Positions 1-8,498 of a stretch of 64,000 nt of DNA are shown piece after piece. Position 1 is the stretch's first letter. Each line of letters opens with the position of its first letter. Source of the DNA: Scandinavium manionii (GTDB lineage: Bacteria > Pseudomonadota > Gammaproteobacteria > Enterobacterales > Enterobacteriaceae); contig NZ_JALIGC010000028.1 of NCBI RefSeq assembly GCF_024764775.1, positions 1-64,000 of the forward strand, read 5' to 3'. Position numbers and translations under genes: made by a program. The notes under the pieces were generated by a model. That model did not search any database and was not told the DNA's origin. It saw nothing but the letters and a program-made list of their open reading frames with translations.

Positions 1-43
1 GTCAGACCGGGGCATAAAACCGGTTGTTGTAAAGAAATTCGGT

Positions 44-120
44 GGAGCGGTAGTTCAGTCGGTTAGAATACCTGCCTGTCACGCAGGGGGTCGCGGGTTC
101 GAGTCCCGTCCGTTCCGCCA
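44..120 (+). tRNA. aspT: tRNA-Asp (GTC)
   Basis: A 77-nt cloverleaf with a GGAGCGG/CCGTTCC acceptor stem, anticodon GTC, a TTCGAGTC T-loop region and an encoded CCA end. It lies upstream of tRNA-Trp and hdfR, the same order as the distal end of E. coli rrnC, so it is probably cotranscribed with an rRNA operon that ends just left of the window. Confidence 0.97.
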
Positions 121-173
121 CTTATTAGAAAATTAAGCCTGCTTTATTGCGGGCTTAATAATAAGCGTCATTT

Positions 174-249
174 AGGGGCGTAGCTCAGTTGGTAGAGCAC
201 CGGTCTCCAAAACCGGGTGTCGCGAGTTCGAGTCTCTCCGCCCCTGCCA
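174..249 (+). tRNA. trpT: tRNA-Trp (CCA)
   Basis: A 76-nt cloverleaf with an AGGGGCG/CGCCCCT acceptor stem, anticodon CCA and encoded 3' CCA. In the E. coli order this is the last gene of the rrnC transcript. A strong terminator follows 7 nt downstream. Confidence 0.97.
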
Positions 250-256
250 TATAATG

Positions 257-285
257 ATCCTTTGCTTCGGCAAAGGATTTTTTTT
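257..285 (+). terminator. Intrinsic terminator after trpT
   Basis: A 9-bp perfect stem (atcctttgc / gcaaaggat) with a TTCG tetraloop, followed by a run of eight T. It ends the rRNA/tRNA transcript before the converging hdfR gene. Confidence 0.93.
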
Positions 286-341
286 GTCTAAAATTTAGCG
301 GATTTTCATCCGCCACCTCTCATAGTAAATACTCAAACTCC

Positions 342-1163
342 TTATTCGAGCACGGTAACCTTCAAAATCTCTCGAATTTGTGCCTGCTTATCACTGTTCT
401 GAAGCCAAATAGCATATAACGGTCGCGAAAGCGTCGCACTGTCAGCAACGGTATGTAACCCATCTTTCTCTTTTGCCCAAATCATTGGTAACCAGGAGCA
501 GCCTTCAAGCGGCATGAGTTGTTGCCGCGCCAGCTCCGCCGAACTGGTTGTCAGCAGCGGAATGTCATCTGGTGCAATAATCCCTGCCTCATGCTGTTGG
601 AAGTCCGGGCCCCACTCCAGTCGCAGATAGTTCAGATTCGCTTTGACCTGAGAAGGGCTCGAACAATAGAGTGCCAGCGTGAAATGTCCCAGCAACTGGC
701 TGCTGAACTCGTCCATTTTAGGGGCTTCAGTGGTAATCAGGAGATCTAACTGACGCTCATGAAGCTGTTTAACCAACGATTGCCTCTGAGCGATACGGGC
801 CTCGAACTGCAACGTGTTGTGTGTCGGATAGAGTCGCCCCAGCCAGCTATTGAGCATGCATTCCCACAGCGAGGCGCTGGCACCAATAGAAAACTCATTA
901 TGGCGTGATGTATTGGCCACTTCCTTACGCGCCAATTGCCAGGTACTCATCAGCGTTTCGGCATAGGGAAGAAGCTTCTCACCGGCCGCTGTCAGACGGA
1001 TATTGTTACGATGTCGGGTGAAAAGATTCACACCTAGTTGGTTCTCAAGCTGACGAATACGAAAGCTGACGGCTGATTGCGTCAGGTATAGCGCTTCTGC
1101 CGCACGCCCGAAGTGGCGTGTTCGGCTCACTTCAAGGAAAGTCTTTAGCAATTCCGTATCCAC
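342..1163 (-). CDS. hdfR: LysR-family regulator HdfR
   Basis: 273 aa, close to E. coli HdfR length and closely similar at the N-terminus. The winged helix-turn-helix covers about residues 4-60 (LLKTFLEVSRTRHFGRAAEA, then SFRIRQLE), followed by a LysR substrate-binding domain. In E. coli HdfR represses the flagellar master operon flhDC and is itself repressed by H-NS. It is divergent from maoP across a 118-bp gap, the usual arrangement. No effector can be inferred from the sequence. Confidence 0.93.
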   Translation of the reverse strand: MDTELLKTFLEVSRTRHFGRAAEALYLTQSAVSFRIRQLENQLGVNLFTRHRNNIRLTAAGEKLLPYAETLMSTWQLARKEVANTSRHNEFSIGASASLWECMLNSWLGRLYPTHNTLQFEARIAQRQSLVKQLHERQLDLLITTEAPKMDEFSSQLLGHFTLALYCSSPSQVKANLNYLRLEWGPDFQQHEAGIIAPDDIPLLTTSSAELARQQLMPLEGCSWLPMIWAKEKDGLHTVADSATLSRPLYAIWLQNSDKQAQIREILKVTVLE

Positions 1164-1281
1164 AAACTTCTCCGCAAAATTATTTGTCGTGTTGATTTAA
1201 ATGTTTTGTTTGACGCTCTGTCAAGCGTAACTAATACTCCGCGCCATAAATAGCTCAGCCAAAGAATTAGGAGCGTGTAGG

Positions 1282-1620
1282 ATGGCGGAAAGCTTTACGA
1301 CGACTAATCGTTTTTTTGACAATAAAAATTATCCGCGTGGGTTCTCTCGTCATGGTGATTTCACCATTAAAGAAGCCCAACTGCTGGAGCGCCACGGTTA
1401 TGCGTTTAATGAGCTGGAACTGGGTCACCGTGAGCCCGTGACGGATGACGAAAAGCAGTTTGTCGCGGTATGCCGTGGCGAACGTGAACCGGCAACCGAG
1501 ATTGAACGCGTATGGATCAAATACATGGCGCGAATCAAACGGCCAAAACGTTTTCACACGCTGTCTGGTGGTAAGCCACAGACAGAAGGTGCGGAAGACT
1601 ACACCGAAAGCGACGATTAA
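1282..1620 (+). CDS. maoP: Macrodomain Ori protein MaoP (YifE)
   Basis: A 112-aa acidic soluble protein matching E. coli YifE/MaoP (DUF413 family) over its full length. The start has a good ribosome site (AGGAG at 1269-1273). MaoP, with the cis site maoS that lies in its own upstream region in E. coli, organises the Ori macrodomain of the chromosome. The 1164-1281 gap is where maoS would be expected, but I cannot point to it by sequence. It is convergent with comM across a shared terminator. Confidence 0.93.
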   Translation: MAESFTTTNRFFDNKNYPRGFSRHGDFTIKEAQLLERHGYAFNELELGHREPVTDDEKQFVAVCRGEREPATEIERVWIKYMARIKRPKRFHTLSGGKPQTEGAEDYTESDD

Positions 1621-1625
1621 TAAGA

Positions 1626-1647
1626 AAGGGGCTAAAGCCCCTTTTTT
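1626..1647. terminator. Terminator between maoP and comM
   Basis: A GC-rich hairpin (aaggggc-taaa-gcccctt) followed by T residues on +. It begins 5 nt after the maoP stop and touches the comM stop codon at 1646. The A-run on the left arm makes it able to act on both strands. Confidence 0.85.
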
Positions 1648-3166
1648 ACGCCATCATCTTCTGTAGATGAATCAGTAACCTTTCAATTGCCCGATATCCC
1701 AATGCTTCCTGTAAATGTACCCGCGTTATCTTTTCCGCTCCGGCAAGATCGGCCAGAGTCCGCGAAACTTTAATTAACCGCTGCCAGGCCCGGATCGATA
1801 ACCCTAATTGGGCTAAAGCCTGTTCCAGCCATACAGCGTCCTCCTCCTGTAATTCACACCAGATTTTAATCTCATTGTTCTCGAGAAGGGCGTTGAGCTT
1901 CCCTTGGCGAGATAACTGTATCTGCTGTGCGGCAATGACGCGGGTCTTCACTATCGAGTTGCTTTCACCTTTTTCAGGCCGTTGGCTCAGAAGACCTGGA
2001 GGAGGAAGCGGGATCTCCAGTGAGAGATCAAAGCGATCGAGAAAAGGCCCCGACAGGCGCGCCAGGTAACGCAGGATTTGCTCCGGAGAGCTGCGGTTAT
2101 GATTGCCCTGATAGTGTCCCGTCGGGCTGGGATTCATGGCGGCAATGAGTTGGAAACGCGCCGGATAGGTAATTTTTGCCCGAGTCCGGGAAATATGAAT
2201 TTTTCCTGACTCAATGGGTTCACGCAGGGCATCCAGCACCCTGCGTTCGAATTCAGGGAGTTCATCGAGAAACAGAATGCCATTGTGCGCTAACGAAATT
2301 TCCCCTGGTGCGGGGATCGTACCACCACCGACCATCGCCGTAATTGATGCACTGTGATGAGGCGAGCGGAATGGGCGCTTACGCCATTGTTGGTGAAGAT
2401 GCCCCGCACTGGTCAAGCTGAGGATTGCCGCACTCTCCAGGGCTTCCTGGCTGCTCAGAGAGGGCAGAATGCCCGGTAACCGGCTGGCCAGCATCGTTTT
2501 GCCGGTACCCGGTGGTCCCACAAGCAGCAAGTTATGTCCGCCTGCGGCGGCGATTTCGAGCGCGCGCTTTCCCTGCTGTTGGCCTATAACATCGCTGATG
2601 TCGGCCTCTGTGGCCATGGGTATGTCTTCCAGCATTTCGGGATAGGGCAATGAGATACGTCCCTCAAGAAAAGCACAAACCTCCTGCAAATGGCTGGCAA
2701 TGAAACAGTCTGTTCCACCAATCAGACCAACCTCAGGGGCATTCTCTGCGGCCACAATAATTTGTCGGCCTGCACTGATGGCTTCCATCGCACCGGAAAT
2801 GGCACCGGTAACTCCACGTAGCGCGCCCGTAAGCGCGAGTTCGCCGATAAGCTCATATTGGTTAAGTCTGGTTGTATTGAGCTGCTCAGACGCTGCCAGA
2901 AGCGCAATTGCGATAGGCAAATCGTATCGTCCGCCCTCCTTGGGCAAATCGGCCGGCGCCAGGTTGATGGTTATCTTCTTTGCAGGAAATTCATACCCGC
3001 TATTGATTATCGCGCTCCTGACCCGATCGCGTGCCTCTTTCACTGCTGTTTCCGGTAAACCCACCATAGTTAAGCCAGGTAATCCGTTACTGATATGCAC
3101 TTCCACGGTGATGAGAGGGGCGTTTACCCCCAATGCGGCCCGTGTATAAATAATCGCCAATGACAT
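1646..3166 (-). CDS. comM: ComM, Mg-chelatase-like AAA+ ATPase
   Basis: 506 aa, full length for the YifB/ComM family. The N-terminal domain (about 1-175) resembles the Lon S16-type fold of the family. The AAA+ core carries Walker A GPPGTGKT near residue 217, a Walker B-like ILFLDELPEF segment and the Mg-chelatase C-terminal domain. In naturally transformable bacteria ComM is a hexameric branch-migration helicase that helps integrate incoming DNA. Its role in enteric bacteria is less clear. It is a single gene, converging on maoP and divergent from the ilv promoter region. Confidence 0.93.
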   Translation of the reverse strand: MSLAIIYTRAALGVNAPLITVEVHISNGLPGLTMVGLPETAVKEARDRVRSAIINSGYEFPAKKITINLAPADLPKEGGRYDLPIAIALLAASEQLNTTRLNQYELIGELALTGALRGVTGAISGAMEAISAGRQIIVAAENAPEVGLIGGTDCFIASHLQEVCAFLEGRISLPYPEMLEDIPMATEADISDVIGQQQGKRALEIAAAGGHNLLLVGPPGTGKTMLASRLPGILPSLSSQEALESAAILSLTSAGHLHQQWRKRPFRSPHHSASITAMVGGGTIPAPGEISLAHNGILFLDELPEFERRVLDALREPIESGKIHISRTRAKITYPARFQLIAAMNPSPTGHYQGNHNRSSPEQILRYLARLSGPFLDRFDLSLEIPLPPPGLLSQRPEKGESNSIVKTRVIAAQQIQLSRQGKLNALLENNEIKIWCELQEEDAVWLEQALAQLGLSIRAWQRLIKVSRTLADLAGAEKITRVHLQEALGYRAIERLLIHLQKMMA

Positions 3167-3423
3167 AGTGCCTCCGTGAAAAGTCAGTATGTCGCGTTAC
3201 GTAAGCACGGCAACGAGCAAAGTCATTTTTTACGGGCATGTATCAGGTGATTTTCGGGGTATTTCATTACCATTGCATTCAATTGGAAGCATGTTCGAGA
3301 AAAATAGCTATCGCCGGACGGCCTTCATGTAATGAAGAATTTTCATCTCAGTTATTTCTTATAAAAAACAATACTTTTTACCAATATCGTTAGCGCGATC
3401 AGAAAAAGCATCATAAAAAAATC
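3167..3423. other. Intergenic region upstream of ilvL
   Basis: About 257 bp of AT-rich DNA between the comM start and the ilvL promoter. In E. coli the equivalent DNA carries the upstream activating region of the ilv operon, with IHF binding. I see A/T tracts but no site that I can assign. There is no coding potential. Confidence 0.5.
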
Positions 3424-3452
3424 TTGTATTGTTCTTCGTGTCTGTGTTAACT
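3424..3452 (+). promoter_or_regulatory. Probable sigma70 promoter of the ilv operon
   Basis: TTGTAT, a 17-bp spacer and TTAACT. A start near 3459 would give a leader of about 190 nt before the attenuator, similar to the leader length known for ilvGMEDA in E. coli. The hexamers are imperfect, so the assignment rests on spacing and context. Confidence 0.6.
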
Positions 3453-3494
3453 CTTTAGGTATTCCTTCGAACAAGAAGCCAGAAAGTACAGAAA

Positions 3495-3593
3495 ATGACA
3501 GCCCTTCTACGAGTGATTAGCCTGGTCGTGATTAGCGTGGTGGTGATTATTATCCCACCGTGCGGGGCTGCACTTGGAAGAGGAAAGGCTTAG
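3495..3593 (+). CDS. ilvL: ilv operon leader peptide IlvL
   Basis: A 32-codon leader ORF, ATG to TAG. It begins MTALLRVISLVVISVVV and ends CGAALGRGKA. Fourteen of residues 4-20 are Leu, Val or Ile, including a rare CTA leucine codon at position 5. Ribosome stalling when charged Leu-, Val- or Ile-tRNA is scarce prevents formation of the downstream terminator hairpin. The peptide matches E. coli IlvL over nearly its whole length and is too short for ordinary gene finders. Confidence 0.96.
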   Translation: MTALLRVISLVVISVVVIIIPPCGAALGRGKA

Positions 3594-3616
3594 AAAACAA
3601 GCCTTAACGAACTAAG

Positions 3617-3649
3617 ACCCCCGCACCGAAAGGTCCGGGGGTTTTTTTA
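3617..3649 (+). terminator. ilv attenuator
   Basis: A stem of ccccc(g) with (c)ggggg, with an inner acc/ggt pairing, followed by a run of eight T. It lies 24 nt after ilvL and before ilvX, the position of the transcriptional attenuator of ilvGMEDA. Confidence 0.95.
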
Positions 3650-3679
3650 TGACTGCAAAAAACCAATGAGGAACAGAGT

Positions 3680-3730
3680 ATGGCTATTAGCATAAAATTC
3701 TGTTTCTCGCGAAAAGCAACGGGGAAGTGA
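3680..3730 (+). CDS. ilvX: Small peptide IlvX
   Basis: A 16-codon ORF (MAISIKFCFSRKATGK) between the attenuator and ilvG, preceded by GAGGAA at 3668-3673. E. coli IlvX is also 16 aa and shares the KFCFSR core. Its stop lies 2 nt before the ilvG ATG, so it probably works by translational coupling to ilvG. It is too short for routine annotation. Confidence 0.85.
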   Translation: MAISIKFCFSRKATGK

Positions 3731-3732
3731 CT

Positions 3733-5379
3733 ATGAATGGGGCTCAGTGGGTGGTACATGCGTTGCGAGCGCAGGGAGTCGAGACCGTATTCGGCTATCC
3801 GGGCGGCGCCATAATGCCTATCTACGATGCGTTGTACGACGGCGGTGTGGAACATCTGCTGTGTCGCCACGAGCAGGGCGCGGCAATGGCGGCGATTGGC
3901 TATGCCCGCGCAACGGGTAAAACCGGTGTGTGTATGGCCACTTCCGGCCCTGGAGCCACCAACCTCATCACCGGCCTTGCTGATGCGCTGCTGGATTCCG
4001 TCCCGGTCGTAGCCATCACCGGGCAGGTTGCTTCCTCGTTTATCGGCACTGATGCTTTTCAGGAAGTGGACGTTCTCGGTTTATCACTGGCCTGCACCAA
4101 ACACAGTTTCCTGGTGCAGTCGCTGGAAGAGCTGCCACGCGTTATGGCCGAAGCCTTCCTTGTGGCAAACTCAGGCCGTCCTGGACCGGTTCTGGTTGAT
4201 ATCCCGAAAGACATTCAGGTCTCCAGCGCTGCACTTGAACCGCATTTTTCCACTGTTGAAGATGAAACTGCTTTTCCGTTCGAAGACGTTGAAATGGCTC
4301 GCCAGATGATAGCCCAGGCCAGCCAGCCGATACTGTACGTCGGCGGTGGCGTCGGGATGGCGCAGGCGGTTCCTGCCCTGCGCGAGTTTATCGCGGTTAC
4401 GCAAATGCCCGTCACCTGCACGCTGAAAGGGCTGGGAGCTGTAGATGCTGACTATCCGTATTACCTGGCGATGCTGGGCATGCACGGCACGAAAGCGGCC
4501 AACCTGGCAGTGCAGCAGTGTGATCTACTGATTGCCGTCGGCGCGCGCTTCGATGACCGCGTGACCGGCAAGCTGAATACTTTTGCCCCGAATGCGAAAG
4601 TCATTCATATGGATATCGACCCGGCGGAACTGAACAAGCTGCGTCAGGTTCACGTGGGTCTTCAGGCAGATTTGAATGCGCTGTTACCTGCGCTGCAACA
4701 GCCGTTGAATATCGATGCCTGGCGTAAACACACTGCGGAATTATGTGCTGACAACGCCTGGCGCTACGACCATCCGGGTGAGGCCATTTACGCGCCGTTA
4801 CTGCTCAAGCAGCTGTCCGATCGCAAACCGGCTAATAGCGTGGTGACCACCGATGTCGGCCAGCATCAGATGTGGTCGGCACAGCACATGACTTACACCC
4901 GTCCGGAAAATTTCATCACCTCCAGCGGATTAGGCACGATGGGCTTTGGCCTGCCTGCGGCTGTGGGCGCGCAGGTTGCGCGTCCGGACGATACCGTTAT
5001 CTGCATTTCCGGTGATGGTTCGTTCATGATGAACGTGCAGGAACTCGGCACCGTGAAGCGTAAGCAGCTGCCGGTGAAGATTGTCATCCTCGATAACCAG
5101 CGCCTGGGAATGGTTCGTCAATGGCAGCAGCTCTTTTTCCAGGAGCGCTACAGCGAAACTACCCTCACCGATAACCCTGATTTCCTCGTACTGGCCAGCG
5201 CCTTTGGCATTCCTGGCCAGCACATTACCCGTAAAGACCAGGTTGAAGCGGCTCTCGACACCATGCTGAACAGCGCCGGGCCATACCTGCTTCATGTCTC
5301 AATCGACGAACTCGAAAACGTCTGGCCGCTGGTACCGCCGGGTGCCAGTAATGCAGAAATGCTGGAGAAATTATCATGA
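3733..5379 (+). CDS. ilvG: Acetolactate synthase II large subunit
   Basis: A 548-aa catalytic subunit of AHAS II. It condenses pyruvate with pyruvate or 2-oxobutyrate in valine and isoleucine synthesis, using ThDP, FAD and Mg. Visible marks are the catalytic Glu47 (RHEQGAAMA) and the ThDP motif GDGSFMMNVQE. ATG 3733 is chosen because it gives the E. coli-like start MNGAQW. GTG 3727, two codons upstream, overlaps the ilvX stop. The frame is uninterrupted, unlike E. coli K-12 where ilvG is frameshifted, so a valine-resistant AHAS II should be made. It overlaps ilvM by 4 nt. Confidence 0.97.
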   Translation: MNGAQWVVHALRAQGVETVFGYPGGAIMPIYDALYDGGVEHLLCRHEQGAAMAAIGYARATGKTGVCMATSGPGATNLITGLADALLDSVPVVAITGQVASSFIGTDAFQEVDVLGLSLACTKHSFLVQSLEELPRVMAEAFLVANSGRPGPVLVDIPKDIQVSSAALEPHFSTVEDETAFPFEDVEMARQMIAQASQPILYVGGGVGMAQAVPALREFIAVTQMPVTCTLKGLGAVDADYPYYLAMLGMHGTKAANLAVQQCDLLIAVGARFDDRVTGKLNTFAPNAKVIHMDIDPAELNKLRQVHVGLQADLNALLPALQQPLNIDAWRKHTAELCADNAWRYDHPGEAIYAPLLLKQLSDRKPANSVVTTDVGQHQMWSAQHMTYTRPENFITSSGLGTMGFGLPAAVGAQVARPDDTVICISGDGSFMMNVQELGTVKRKQLPVKIVILDNQRLGMVRQWQQLFFQERYSETTLTDNPDFLVLASAFGIPGQHITRKDQVEAALDTMLNSAGPYLLHVSIDELENVWPLVPPGASNAEMLEKLS

Positions 5380-5639
5380 TGCATCATCAGGTTGCCGTTC
5401 AAGCCCGCTTCAATCCGGAAACGTTAGAGCGCGTTTTGCGTGTGGTACGCCATCGTGGCTTTCAAATTTGTGCCATGAATATGGAAACCGCCACTGACGC
5501 CCAGAACATAAATATTGAATTGACCGTTGCCAGCCTTCGTCCAGTCGAATTACTGTTTAGCCAGTTAAGCAAACTGGTAGACGTCGCCCGCGTCGAAATC
5601 CAGCAACGAACAACATCATCACAACAAATCCGCGCTTGA
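5376..5639 (+). CDS. ilvM: Acetolactate synthase II small subunit
   Basis: An 87-aa ACT-domain regulatory subunit of AHAS II, very similar to E. coli IlvM (FNPETLERVLRVVRHRGF and NINIELTVAS). It is needed for full activity of IlvG. Its ATG overlaps the ilvG stop (ATGATG arrangement), so the two are translationally coupled. AHAS II is the valine-insensitive isozyme in enteric bacteria. Confidence 0.96.
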   Translation: MMHHQVAVQARFNPETLERVLRVVRHRGFQICAMNMETATDAQNINIELTVASLRPVELLFSQLSKLVDVARVEIQQRTTSSQQIRA

Positions 5640-5656
5640 GCGCAAAAGGAAGAACA

Positions 5657-6589
5657 ATGACGACGAAAAAAGCTGATTACATCTGGTTTAACGGTGAGAT
5701 GGTTCCATGGGGTGAAGCGAAGGTGCACGTGATGTCCCATGCCCTGCACTACGGGACATCCGTCTTCGAAGGCATCCGTTGCTACGATTCTCACAAAGGC
5801 CCGGTGGTGTTCCGTCATCGTGAACACATGCAGCGTCTGCATGATTCAGCCAAAATTTATCGTTTCCCGGTTTCTCAGAGCGTCGATGAACTGATGGAAG
5901 CCTGCCGTAATGTTATTCGTAAAAACAACCTGACCAGCGCCTACATTCGTCCTCTGGTATTCGTTGGCGATGTCGGTATGGGCGTGAACCCGCCAGACGG
6001 TTATAACACTGACGTTATCATTGCTGCTTTCCCTTGGGGTGCATACCTCGGCGCAGAAGCGCTGGACCAAGGGATCGACGCAATGGTGTCTTCCTGGAAT
6101 CGTGTGGCGCCGAACACCATCCCAACCGCAGCAAAAGCAGGCGGGAACTACCTTTCCTCATTACTGGTCGGTAGCGAAGCGCGTCGTCACGGCTACCAGG
6201 AAGGGATCGCGCTGGATGTGAACGGCTATATCTCTGAAGGCGCAGGCGAGAACCTGTTCGAAGTGAAAGATGGCATTCTGTTCACGCCGCCGTTTACCTC
6301 TTCCGCGCTGCCGGGCATTACCCGTGATGCCATCATCAAGCTGGCGAAAGACCTCAATATCGAAGTTCGCGAGCAGGTGCTGTCCCGCGAGTCGCTGTAT
6401 CTGGCTGACGAAGTGTTCATGTCCGGCACCGCGGCGGAAATCACGCCGGTTCGCAGCGTCGACGGCATTCAGGTGGGTGAAGGCCGTTGTGGCCCGGTCA
6501 CCAAACGCATTCAGCAAGCATTCTTTGGCCTCTTTACCGGTGAAACCGAAGATAAATGGGGCTGGTTGGATCAAGTTAATCCGAAATAA
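5657..6589 (+). CDS. ilvE: Branched-chain amino acid aminotransferase
   Basis: 310 aa, a fold-type IV PLP enzyme, nearly identical to E. coli IlvE apart from a PK C-terminus. It transfers the amino group from glutamate to the 2-oxo acids of Ile, Val and Leu. The PLP lysine is in TAAKAGGNYLSS and the class signature is in the EGAGENLF region. Start ATG 5657 follows AGGAAG. The reading frame stays open to 5636, but those seven codons have no family match. Confidence 0.96.
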   Translation: MTTKKADYIWFNGEMVPWGEAKVHVMSHALHYGTSVFEGIRCYDSHKGPVVFRHREHMQRLHDSAKIYRFPVSQSVDELMEACRNVIRKNNLTSAYIRPLVFVGDVGMGVNPPDGYNTDVIIAAFPWGAYLGAEALDQGIDAMVSSWNRVAPNTIPTAAKAGGNYLSSLLVGSEARRHGYQEGIALDVNGYISEGAGENLFEVKDGILFTPPFTSSALPGITRDAIIKLAKDLNIEVREQVLSRESLYLADEVFMSGTAAEITPVRSVDGIQVGEGRCGPVTKRIQQAFFGLFTGETEDKWGWLDQVNPK

Positions 6590-6593
6590 AACA

Positions 6594-6617
6594 ATGGGAC
6601 GGCACGCACCGTCCCAT
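6594..6617 (+). other. Intercistronic hairpin ilvE-ilvD
   Basis: A perfect 9-bp stem (atgggacgg / ccgtcccat) with a 6-nt loop in the 56-bp gap between ilvE and ilvD. It has no T-run, so it is more likely an mRNA stability or processing hairpin than a terminator. Confidence 0.55.
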
Positions 6618-6645
6618 TTAACAGATAGACGGGAGTAAACAGAGC

Positions 6646-8496
6646 ATGCCTAAGTATCGTTCCGCCACTACCACCCATGGCCGTAATATGGCGGGTGCCC
6701 GCGCGCTGTGGCGCGCCACCGGGATGACAGATGCCGATTTCGGCAAACCCATTATTGCCGTTGTGAACTCGTTTACCCAGTTCGTGCCAGGCCACGTCCA
6801 TTTGCGCGACCTCGGTAAACTGGTTGCTGAGCAAATCGAAGCCTCCGGCGGTGTGGCAAAAGAATTCAACACTATCGCCGTCGATGATGGTATCGCCATG
6901 GGTCACGGGGGCATGCTGTATTCACTGCCTTCACGCGAGCTGATCGCCGATTCCGTGGAATACATGGTGAACGCCCACTGCGCCGATGCAATGGTGTGTA
7001 TCTCCAATTGCGACAAAATCACCCCAGGGATGCTGATGGCATCTCTGCGCCTTAACATTCCAGTTATCTTTGTTTCCGGTGGCCCGATGGAGGCCGGTAA
7101 AACCAAGCTTTCCGATCAGATAATCAAGTTGGACCTGGTTGATGCGATGATTCAGGGCGCGGACCCTAAAGTGTCCGACGAGCAGAGCGAACAGATTGAG
7201 CGCTCCGCGTGCCCGACCTGTGGTTCCTGTTCTGGCATGTTCACCGCCAACTCGATGAACTGCCTGACTGAAGCGCTGGGCCTGTCGCAGCCGGGCAACG
7301 GCTCGCTGCTGGCAACGCACGCCGACCGTAAGGACCTGTTCCTCAACGCCGGCACGCGCATCGTTGAGCTGACCAAGCGTTATTATGAGCAGGACGACGC
7401 GTCTGCGCTGCCGCGGAACATCGCCAGCAAAGCCGCGTTTGAGAACGCCATGACGCTGGATATCGCCATGGGCGGTTCCACCAATACCGTTCTGCACCTG
7501 CTGGCCGCCGCGCAGGAAGCGGAAATCGACTTCTCCATGAGTGATATCGACAAGCTGTCCCGCAACGTGCCGCAACTGTGTAAAGTCGCGCCAAGTACGC
7601 AGAAATATCACATGGAAGACGTTCACCGTGCCGGTGGCGTCCTCGGTATTCTCGGCGAGCTGGACCGTGCTGGGCTGTTGAACCGCGATGTGAAAAACGT
7701 GCTCGGGCTGTCACTGCCGCAGACGCTGGATCAGTATGATGTGATGCTGACCAAAGATGATGCGGTTAAAACCATGTTCCGTGCAGGCCCGGCAGGTATT
7801 CGTACCACTCAGGCCTTCTCGCAGAACTGCCGCTGGGACACGCTGGACGACGATCGTGCCGAAGGCTGTATCCGTTCACTGGAAAATGCCTACAGTCAGG
7901 ACGGTGGTTTGGCTGTGCTGTACGGTAACTTCGCGGAAAACGGCTGCATCGTGAAAACCGCAGGCGTGGACGACAGCAATCTGAAATTCACCGGCCCGGC
8001 TAAGGTGTACGAAAGCCAGGACGACGCGGTAGAAGCGATTCTCGGCGGCAAAGTGGTTGCTGGCGACGTAGTCGTTATCCGCTACGAAGGGCCAAAAGGT
8101 GGGCCGGGCATGCAGGAAATGCTCTATCCGACCACCTTCCTGAAATCGATGGGCCTCGGTAAAGCTTGTGCACTGGTCACCGACGGACGTTTCTCGGGCG
8201 GGACTTCTGGCCTGTCTATTGGCCACGTCTCACCGGAAGCAGCAAGCGGCGGCAACATCGCGCTGATTGAAGACGGCGACATGATTGCTATCGACATTCC
8301 GAGCCGTGGCATTCAGCTGCAGCTGAGCGATCAGGAACTGGCGGCGCGTCGCGAAGCGCAGGACGCACGTGGCGATCAGGCCTGGACTCCGCGTAATCGC
8401 GAACGTCAGGTTTCCTTCGCGCTGCGTGCCTACGCCAGCCTGGCGACCAGCGCAGACAAAGGTGCAGTGCGCGATAAATCCAAACTTGGGGGCTAA
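6646..8496 (+). CDS. ilvD: Dihydroxy-acid dehydratase
   Basis: 616 aa, the full length of the family. It dehydrates dihydroxyisovalerate and dihydroxymethylvalerate to the 2-oxo acids. The Fe-S cluster ligands are visible as Cys122 (SNCDKITPG) and Cys195 (PTCGSCSGMF). It is the fourth enzyme gene of the operon, two bases before ilvA. Confidence 0.97.
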   Translation: MPKYRSATTTHGRNMAGARALWRATGMTDADFGKPIIAVVNSFTQFVPGHVHLRDLGKLVAEQIEASGGVAKEFNTIAVDDGIAMGHGGMLYSLPSRELIADSVEYMVNAHCADAMVCISNCDKITPGMLMASLRLNIPVIFVSGGPMEAGKTKLSDQIIKLDLVDAMIQGADPKVSDEQSEQIERSACPTCGSCSGMFTANSMNCLTEALGLSQPGNGSLLATHADRKDLFLNAGTRIVELTKRYYEQDDASALPRNIASKAAFENAMTLDIAMGGSTNTVLHLLAAAQEAEIDFSMSDIDKLSRNVPQLCKVAPSTQKYHMEDVHRAGGVLGILGELDRAGLLNRDVKNVLGLSLPQTLDQYDVMLTKDDAVKTMFRAGPAGIRTTQAFSQNCRWDTLDDDRAEGCIRSLENAYSQDGGLAVLYGNFAENGCIVKTAGVDDSNLKFTGPAKVYESQDDAVEAILGGKVVAGDVVVIRYEGPKGGPGMQEMLYPTTFLKSMGLGKACALVTDGRFSGGTSGLSIGHVSPEAASGGNIALIEDGDMIAIDIPSRGIQLQLSDQELAARREAQDARGDQAWTPRNRERQVSFALRAYASLATSADKGAVRDKSKLGG

Positions 8497-8498
8497 TC

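Noticed and set aside
3727..3732. GTG start for ilvG two codons upstream
   Set aside because: It lies in the ilvX stop region; the ATG at 3733 matches the conserved N-terminus.
6931..7626. A long (231-codon) antisense frame within ilvD
   Set aside because: High-GC codon bias on the coding strand produces long open antisense frames; composition is His/Arg/Gly-rich with no domain.
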